Assembly: GCA_963842305.1 (NCBI GenBank)
Contig: CAWJFW010000002.1
Span: 682,001 to 746,000 of the forward strand
Length of the DNA: 64,000 nt
Direction: 5' to 3'
From: JAIBJN01 sp963842305
Lineage (GTDB): Bacteria; Actinomycetota; Thermoleophilia; Gaiellales; Gaiellaceae
Position 1 is the first letter of the stretch. Each line of letters starts with the position of its first letter. The notes under the pieces were generated by a model. That model saw nothing but the letters and a program-made list of their open reading frames with translations, was not told the origin of the DNA and did no database searches. Of the stretch, positions 59,097 through 64,000 are shown in pieces. The position numbers and the translations under genes were made by a program.

Positions 59097-60080
59097 CTAG
59101 TCGCCGATCGCGAGAACGACCTTGCCGAGCTGTCGGCCTGCCTCCAGATGCTCATGCGCCGCGGCCGCTTCCGCCAGCGGGAAGACGCGGTCGACGACCG
59201 GCTTGGCCCGGCCGCTCGCGACGAGCTCGTACACGGCCTGGAAGTCGGCCTGCGTCCCCATCGTCGAGCCGACGACCGTGAGCTGCTTCCACCAGATGCG
59301 GTGGAGGTTGGCAGGAGGGTTCGGACCGCTGGTGGCGCCGCAGACGGCGATGCGTCCGCCCGTCGCCGCCACCTGGAGCGAGGTCTTCCACGTCGCCTCG
59401 CCGACGTGCTCGACGACGACGTCGGCGCCGTGTCCCCCGGTGACCTCGCGCACGGTTCCGGCGACGTCGCCTTCCGCATGGTTCACGGCCGCGTCGGCGC
59501 CGAGCTCGAGCGCGCGCTCGAGCTTCTCGTCGCTCGACGAGGTCACGATCACCCGGGCGCCGAGGGCTTTCGCGACCTGCAGCGACGCGGTCGCCACGCC
59601 GCCACCGATGCCCCAGACGAAGACCCACTCCCCCTCGACGAGGCCGGCCCGCGTCGCGAGCATTCGATAAGCGGTCTCGAAGACGAGAGGGAAGGCGGCG
59701 GCTTCCTCGAACGAAAGGCCGTCCGGCAGTGCGTACACGTAGTCAGCTGGGAGGGCGATGAGCTCGGCATGGGTGCCGTCCATGTGCTCGCCGACGATCG
59801 TGTCCCCCTCGTTGAGGCCCGGGTTGATCACGACCGAGTCGCCCTCCTCGAAGTGGTCGACTCCCTCGCCGAGCCCCACGATCACGCCGGCGCCGTCGGC
59901 TCCGAGGATCCTGGGCTTGGGCGCCGAGGGAAGACCGCGCCGGAGCCAGATGTCGAGGTGATTGAGCGAGGCCGCCTTGAGGCCGATGAGCACCTCGCCC
60001 GGACCGGGCGTCGGGTCGGGGGCTTCCTCGTACCTGAGGACCTCGGGCCCACCGTCCTCGTGGATACGCACGGCCTTCAC
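59097..60080 (-). CDS. Zinc-type/quinone oxidoreductase-like MDR dehydrogenase
   Basis: 327 residues. MKAVRIHEDGGPEVLRYEE, GEVLIGLKAASLNHLDIWLRRG, ILGADGAGVIVGLGEGVDHF, the cofactor loop VWGIGGGVATASLQVAKALGARVI, GADVVVEHVGEATWK and a C-terminal PLAEAAAAHEHLEAGRQLGKVVL. It is an NAD(P)H-dependent reductase of the medium-chain family, cytoplasmic. The catalytic-zinc Cys is replaced by Asn in SLNHLD, as in the quinone reductase branch. Start is GTG. Confidence 0.92.
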   Translation of the reverse strand: MKAVRIHEDGGPEVLRYEEAPDPTPGPGEVLIGLKAASLNHLDIWLRRGLPSAPKPRILGADGAGVIVGLGEGVDHFEEGDSVVINPGLNEGDTIVGEHMDGTHAELIALPADYVYALPDGLSFEEAAAFPLVFETAYRMLATRAGLVEGEWVFVWGIGGGVATASLQVAKALGARVIVTSSSDEKLERALELGADAAVNHAEGDVAGTVREVTGGHGADVVVEHVGEATWKTSLQVAATGGRIAVCGATSGPNPPANLHRIWWKQLTVVGSTMGTQADFQAVYELVASGRAKPVVDRVFPLAEAAAAHEHLEAGRQLGKVVLAIGD

Positions 60081-60127
60081 GGCGCGATCGTATCGCGCCT
60101 GCCCGAGGGTGCTACCTTGCGGACGAG

Positions 60128-61129
60128 ATGACGAGCGCGGAGCTCGCCCAGCTGGGGGAGGAGCTCGGGATCGACGTCGTCGGGGCAGCGGCTGCCCAAC
60201 CGTACGCCGAGACCGAGCGGACGATCCGGGAGCGCCGCGCCCGGGGACTGTTCGCGGACATGCGCTTCACGATGGCCCAGCCGGAGGTCTCGTGTCACCC
60301 CGAGGCGCTGATGCCCGGCGCCCGGACGGTCATCTCGGCCGCGCTTTGCTACTACGCGCCCGGCCCGGAGCCGGAGGCGGGGGAGGGCCGGCTACCGCGC
60401 TACACCTGGGCCGACCACTATGCCGAGCTTCGGGAGAAGCTCGAAGCGCTCGGCGAGCGGCTCGGGGGCAGCTTCCGTGTGCTCGTCGATGCGAACCAGC
60501 ACGTCGACCGCGAGGGCGCGGCGCGTGCCGGTGTCGGCTTCTACGGCAAGAACACGATGTTGATCACCCGCACGCACGGCTCCTGGGTCGTGCTCGGGAC
60601 GCTCGTGACGGACGTCGACATCGAGCCCACTCCGGCGCTCGAGCTCGATTGCGGCTCGTGCACGCTCTGCATCGATGCCTGTCCGACAGGGGCCCTCGAC
60701 GAGCCGGGCGTGGTCGACGCGACGAAGTGTCTCTCCTATTGGACACAGGCGCCCGAGCCGATCCCGGTGCGCTACAGAAATGAGCTCGACCGGCAGGTCT
60801 ACGGGTGCGACATCTGCCAGGACGTCTGCCCCTGGAACCGCGGGGTCGAGAAGCGGCGCGCCGAGACGGCACCGGCGGAGGACGCCGAGCCGGTGGTCTC
60901 GCTCCTCGACTGGCTTCGCATGCCCGCAGACGAGCTGCGCGACCGATATTCCCGGCTGTACTTCCCGCGCAACGACCCGCGCTTCCTGCAGAGAAACGCT
61001 CTTGTCGCCGCGGGCAACGCGGCCGATACAGGGTTGGTGGAAGCCGTGCGCCCGTATGCCGAGGGCGACGACCAGCTGCTCCGCGAGCACGCCGAGTGGG
61101 CGCTGGCCCGACTCGAGGAACCGCGGTGA
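60128..61129 (+). CDS. queG: Epoxyqueuosine reductase
   Basis: 333 residues. The N-terminal cobalamin-binding region includes FADMRFTMAQPEVSCHPEAL and ARTVISAALCYY. VDREGAARAGVGFYGKNTMLIT carries the catalytic Asp region. Two 4Fe-4S motifs follow, CGSCTLCIDACPTGAL and CDICQDVCPWN, then a HEAT-like C-terminus. It reduces epoxyqueuosine to queuosine in tRNA. No other queuosine genes are in the window. The stop overlaps the start of the sensor kinase (GTGA). Confidence 0.95.
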   Translation: MTSAELAQLGEELGIDVVGAAAAQPYAETERTIRERRARGLFADMRFTMAQPEVSCHPEALMPGARTVISAALCYYAPGPEPEAGEGRLPRYTWADHYAELREKLEALGERLGGSFRVLVDANQHVDREGAARAGVGFYGKNTMLITRTHGSWVVLGTLVTDVDIEPTPALELDCGSCTLCIDACPTGALDEPGVVDATKCLSYWTQAPEPIPVRYRNELDRQVYGCDICQDVCPWNRGVEKRRAETAPAEDAEPVVSLLDWLRMPADELRDRYSRLYFPRNDPRFLQRNALVAAGNAADTGLVEAVRPYAEGDDQLLREHAEWALARLEEPR

Positions 61130-62784
61130 GCGCGGAGGTCGAGCGCCTCCGGCGCACCGAGATCTGGATCGCCTGGGTCCGCGTCTTCGCCGTGCCGTTC
61201 GCCGCCTTCGAGGTTGCGATCGTCGGCGACGACCATCCGCCCGGCTACGAGCGCTGGGGGTGGGCGACCGCAGCCGCGCTTTCGCTCGGAGCCGTGGCGT
61301 TTTTCTGGCTGGCGCGCCGCCCGCTCGACCGCACGGCGCTCGGCCGAATCGGGTTCCTCGCGCTCACGTTCGACACGGCGATCGTCTACGCGTTCGTCTT
61401 CGTCTACACGTTCGAGCCGAGCACGCCCGCCTGGGGGATTCTGTACATCCCCGTGATCGAGGGTGCGCTCCGCTACGGGATGAAGGGCGGCGCGATCGTA
61501 CCGGTGGTCGTCCTCCCGCTCGTCTTCCTCGCCGAGTGGTGGCGCGCCGAGGAGTTCGGGCCGCCGCCGTTCGACTTCGACCACGTGACGCTTCCCTTCG
61601 GGCTCCAGATCCTCATCGGACTCGTCGTCGGCTGGCTCGTCGACCGTCTGCGCGCGGAGACGGCGGTCGCCGAGGCGCGTGCGGCGGAGGCCGAGGACCT
61701 GCGCGATCAGCTCGGTCACCGTGCCGATGTCCTCGAAGCCGTGAACCGCGCGGCCCGGGCGCTCGGATCCTCGCTCGACCAGGAGCGCGCGTTCGCCGCG
61801 TTCCGTGAGGAGCTTCACGGCATGATCGCCTTCGACCGCCTCCAGATCGATGTCGCCGGCGACGCCGACTCGGTCTTCGCGGCCGTCGGCGAGCCGAGAG
61901 ACGGCGACCAGGTCGTCGCGCCCCTGACGTTGGGCGACCGGACGCTCGGGACCCTCACCGTGTCCCGCGACGCGGGCCACTCCTTCACCTCCGACGAGGT
62001 CGAGATGCTCACGCTCCTCGGAAGCCAGGTCGCGGCGGCCGTGGAGAACATCCGCGCGTACGAGGCGGAGCGGAGCGCCGCAGAGGAGCTCCGCCGCCTA
62101 TCCGCCCTGCGCGCCGACTTCGTCTCCATGGTCTCCCACGAGCTGCGCGCCCCGATGGCCTCGGTGATCGGCTGCGCGCAGACGCTGAATCGGCGCTGGC
62201 GGGAGCTGACCCAGGAGCAGCGCGAGTCCTTCCTCGCGCTCATCGAGAGCGAGACCTCCCGTCTCGCCGACCTGGTCGGAGACGTCCTCGACACGTCGCG
62301 AATCGAGGCCGGGACCTTTCCGTACGCCTTCGACAGCGTGGACGTCGAGGAGCTCGTCCGCGAGACCGCCGCGGTCGTCTCGCTCGGGCAGGACGAAGTG
62401 CGGGTCACGACCCGCGTCCCGCCGACGCTCCCGCCGGTCCGGGGCGACCGCGAACGGCTGCGTCAGCTCCTCTGGAACCTGCTCACGAACGCCGTCAAAT
62501 ACACGGTCACGGGCGACGAGATCGAGGTTGCCGCCGCCGACGAGAAGGGCGTCGTGGCGGTCAGCGTGCGCGACCACGGGCCCGGTATCCCGCCGGAGTC
62601 GCAGGGGTTGATCTTCGAGAAGTTCGGGCGTGTGAGTCAGGACGGCGGGTCGAAGTCGGGCGCGGGCCTCGGCCTCTTCATCGCCCGCTCGATCGCCGAG
62701 GCCCACGGGGGCACCCTTGAAGTCGAGTCCGCAACCGGGGCCGGGGCGACGTTCGTGCTCCGGTTGCCCCTGGCCCGCGCCTAG
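61126..62784 (+). CDS. Sensor histidine kinase with membrane and GAF domains
   Basis: 552 residues: six or so membrane helices (~10-180), a short coiled coil, a GAF-like domain (LGSSLDQERAFAAFREELHG to LLGSQVAAAVENIRAYEAE), then the kinase core. The H-box is FVSMVSHELRAPMASVIG with His338, N-box LLWNLLTNAVKYT, G1 VRDHGPGIPPES, G2 KSGAGLGLFIARSIAEAHGG. It autophosphorylates and passes phosphate to a response regulator not found nearby. The GTG start is coupled to queG. Confidence 0.93.
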   Translation: MSAEVERLRRTEIWIAWVRVFAVPFAAFEVAIVGDDHPPGYERWGWATAAALSLGAVAFFWLARRPLDRTALGRIGFLALTFDTAIVYAFVFVYTFEPSTPAWGILYIPVIEGALRYGMKGGAIVPVVVLPLVFLAEWWRAEEFGPPPFDFDHVTLPFGLQILIGLVVGWLVDRLRAETAVAEARAAEAEDLRDQLGHRADVLEAVNRAARALGSSLDQERAFAAFREELHGMIAFDRLQIDVAGDADSVFAAVGEPRDGDQVVAPLTLGDRTLGTLTVSRDAGHSFTSDEVEMLTLLGSQVAAAVENIRAYEAERSAAEELRRLSALRADFVSMVSHELRAPMASVIGCAQTLNRRWRELTQEQRESFLALIESETSRLADLVGDVLDTSRIEAGTFPYAFDSVDVEELVRETAAVVSLGQDEVRVTTRVPPTLPPVRGDRERLRQLLWNLLTNAVKYTVTGDEIEVAAADEKGVVAVSVRDHGPGIPPESQGLIFEKFGRVSQDGGSKSGAGLGLFIARSIAEAHGGTLEVESATGAGATFVLRLPLARA

Positions 62785-62806
62785 ACGGCCGCGGTGCTGC
62801 AGTTCC

Positions 62807-64000
62807 TCAGCGTGCCCGTGCCGGGCGCTTGGCCAGCACGCCCTTGAGCTTCTTCGCTCGCGCGGCGACCTCCTTGCGCAGGTCGGCCGGCTCCAGCACC
62901 TCCGCGAAGCCGCGGTGGGAGAGGATCTCGCCCGCGAACCAGTCCGTGCCGCCGACGCCGATCTCCTCGAGCGCGTAGCCCCGCGCCAGCGGGAGCGCTC
63001 CGCGCTCGATCCGCCAGCGGGCGATCTCGGGGTCGAAGAGCACCTTGGCGACCCGGACGTCACGGAGCTTGCGGGGCTCAAGGCCCGGGCGTGGCTCGAA
63101 GGTCTCGTCGAGGAGTTCGGCGCGGCGCATGCGGTCGAGGCGGAAGCTCCGCTGGCCCTCGCGTGTGCGATCCCAGGAATGGACGTACCACCACGGCAGC
63201 TCACGCTCGAGCGCGTGGGGCTCGACGACCCTGATGCTCGTTTCCTCGCCGACCGCGATGTACTCGATCTCGACCAGCCGCTGCTCGCGGATGGCCTGGG
63301 AGAGCGTGCGGATGAGCTGCTCCTCCTCCGTCCCGGCGTCGGGCTCGGTCGCCTCCGGCATGGCGAACTCCCCGAACGTCTCCTCGAGCTTCTTGCGGAC
63401 GCGCTCGAGCGGCGTCTGCGCCTCGGCTGCGATCATCGGCCCGACGAACTCGAGAGCGAGGCGGATGGCGCGCGCCTCGAGCGGCGTCAGCCGCGGCGGA
63501 CGGCGGAACGCATCGCCGAACAGCTCCTTGTCGACACGGACGTCGTCGCCGTCGAGCGACGCGTAGACGGCGTAGCAGCCGCCCCCGAAGTTGACGAGGT
63601 TCAGGAGCTGCAGGTGGTCGTCGAGCTGCTCGTACGGGATGTTGAAGCGCTCGACGAGCTCATGGGCGGGGATGGTCGCCTGGGTCTCGTCGCCGCAGCG
63701 GGCGAGGAGATGGGCGAGGAGCGCCTGGAGCACTCCGAATCGCTCTGGTGCGAGCGGTCCGGCCGGGCGCTCGAGCTCCTCCGTCTCGGGCTGGGCCTTG
63801 GGCCGCGGCGGCTTGGTCGGCTCGCCTCCGTGGCGCTCGAGAACGCGGTCGAGCCCCGCAGCCACTTCGCCGACCAGTTCCGGTGGCGACAGCGGCCGCG
63901 CCCGGCCTGCCTGCCGAAGAACCCAGCCGGCCAGCAAGTCGAGCCGAGAGTAGGGGGTGGTGAAGGAGCCGCCGGCGACCTCGCCGCGCTCGACCATGCG
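62807..64000 (-). CDS. WYL-domain transcriptional regulator, PafBC-like (5' part outside window)
   Basis: At least 396 residues, and the frame stays open to the window edge. Residues ~1-50 (YSRLDLLAGWVLRQAGRARPLSPPELVGEV) look like the C-terminal WCX end of a first WYL unit. A second unit follows: winged helix (RFGVLQALLAHLLARCGD to HLQLLNLVNF), WYL domain (RLVEIEYIAVGEETSIRVVEPHALERELPWWYVHSWDR) and WCX end (HRGFAEVLEPADLRKEV). This is a fused PafB-PafC arrangement, a DNA-damage regulator of actinobacteria. The ATG at 63997 is probably internal. Confidence 0.85.
   Translation of the reverse strand, partial: RMVERGEVAGGSFTTPYSRLDLLAGWVLRQAGRARPLSPPELVGEVAAGLDRVLERHGGEPTKPPRPKAQPETEELERPAGPLAPERFGVLQALLAHLLARCGDETQATIPAHELVERFNIPYEQLDDHLQLLNLVNFGGGCYAVYASLDGDDVRVDKELFGDAFRRPPRLTPLEARAIRLALEFVGPMIAAEAQTPLERVRKKLEETFGEFAMPEATEPDAGTEEEQLIRTLSQAIREQRLVEIEYIAVGEETSIRVVEPHALERELPWWYVHSWDRTREGQRSFRLDRMRRAELLDETFEPRPGLEPRKLRDVRVAKVLFDPEIARWRIERGALPLARGYALEEIGVGGTDWFAGEILSHRGFAEVLEPADLRKEVAARAKKLKGVLAKRPARAR

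Overview
The window is about 64 kb of GC-rich chromosomal DNA, with strong G/C preference at third codon positions, many GTG and TTG starts, and stop/start overlaps such as ATGA and GTGA. Gene content points to an actinobacterium, probably of the Thermoleophilia (Gaiellales/Solirubrobacterales type). Supporting families are a UPF0182 membrane protein, an F420-type flavin/deazaflavin oxidoreductase, a PafBC-like WYL regulator, a class F sortase, and several families shared with Rubrobacter-like lineages. This placement is an inference; there is no rRNA in the window.

Layout. 1-12.8 kb: class I aldolase (cut by the window edge), a Flp-type pilin, tRNA-Gly(CCC), RidA, a ZIP metal transporter with a dyad operator, a PepSY-like secreted protein, MFS transporters, and a PelF-like glycosyltransferase / GH114 / coiled-coil cluster. 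An M28 peptidase lies divergent from a BolA-glutaredoxin pair. 12.8-17.2 kb: an accessory island. A large serine recombinase abuts the severed C-terminal end of an endonuclease IV-like gene, phage-type cargo follows, and a 3' fragment of tRNA-Gly(GCC) marks a second old attachment site. 17.3-29.7 kb: an alpha/beta hydrolase, a PhoX-like secreted protein, and a striking cluster. In that cluster a 1345-residue HTH-UPF0182 fusion and a secreted protein share a C-terminal domain and flank a CaCA-type antiporter; a class F sortase, a small surface protein and a lysyl-oxidase-like lipoprotein follow. 29.7-47 kb: a mosaic of accessory genes (HNH protein, RTX-like protein, epoxide hydrolase, S2P protease, copper-storage protein, GH15, AI-2E, DHA2 exporter). 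It carries several gene fragments, a 3 x 40 bp tandem repeat, an ABC/coiled-coil deletion junction and a 3' fragment of tRNA-Asp. 47-64 kb: conserved housekeeping operons. These are cytochrome c maturation (CcmE-CcmF-CcmI-like), an M23 peptidase, HPRT, a cyclic 2,3-diphosphoglycerate cassette, a MIP18-family protein, QueG with a sensor kinase, and a WYL regulator cut by the window edge.

The most notable system is at 54.5-58.5 kb. Four translationally coupled genes encode a metallophosphoesterase, cyclic 2,3-diphosphoglycerate synthetase, 2-phosphoglycerate kinase and a GlpX-like phosphatase lacking key catalytic residues. The two middle enzymes are the complete pathway from 2-phosphoglycerate to the thermoprotectant cDPG, classically known from methanogenic archaea. 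The second is the HTH-UPF0182 fusion and its paralogous secreted domain around an ion exchanger.

Because no search could be run, family names rest on recognisable motifs and remembered family patterns; functions beyond the family level are inference.
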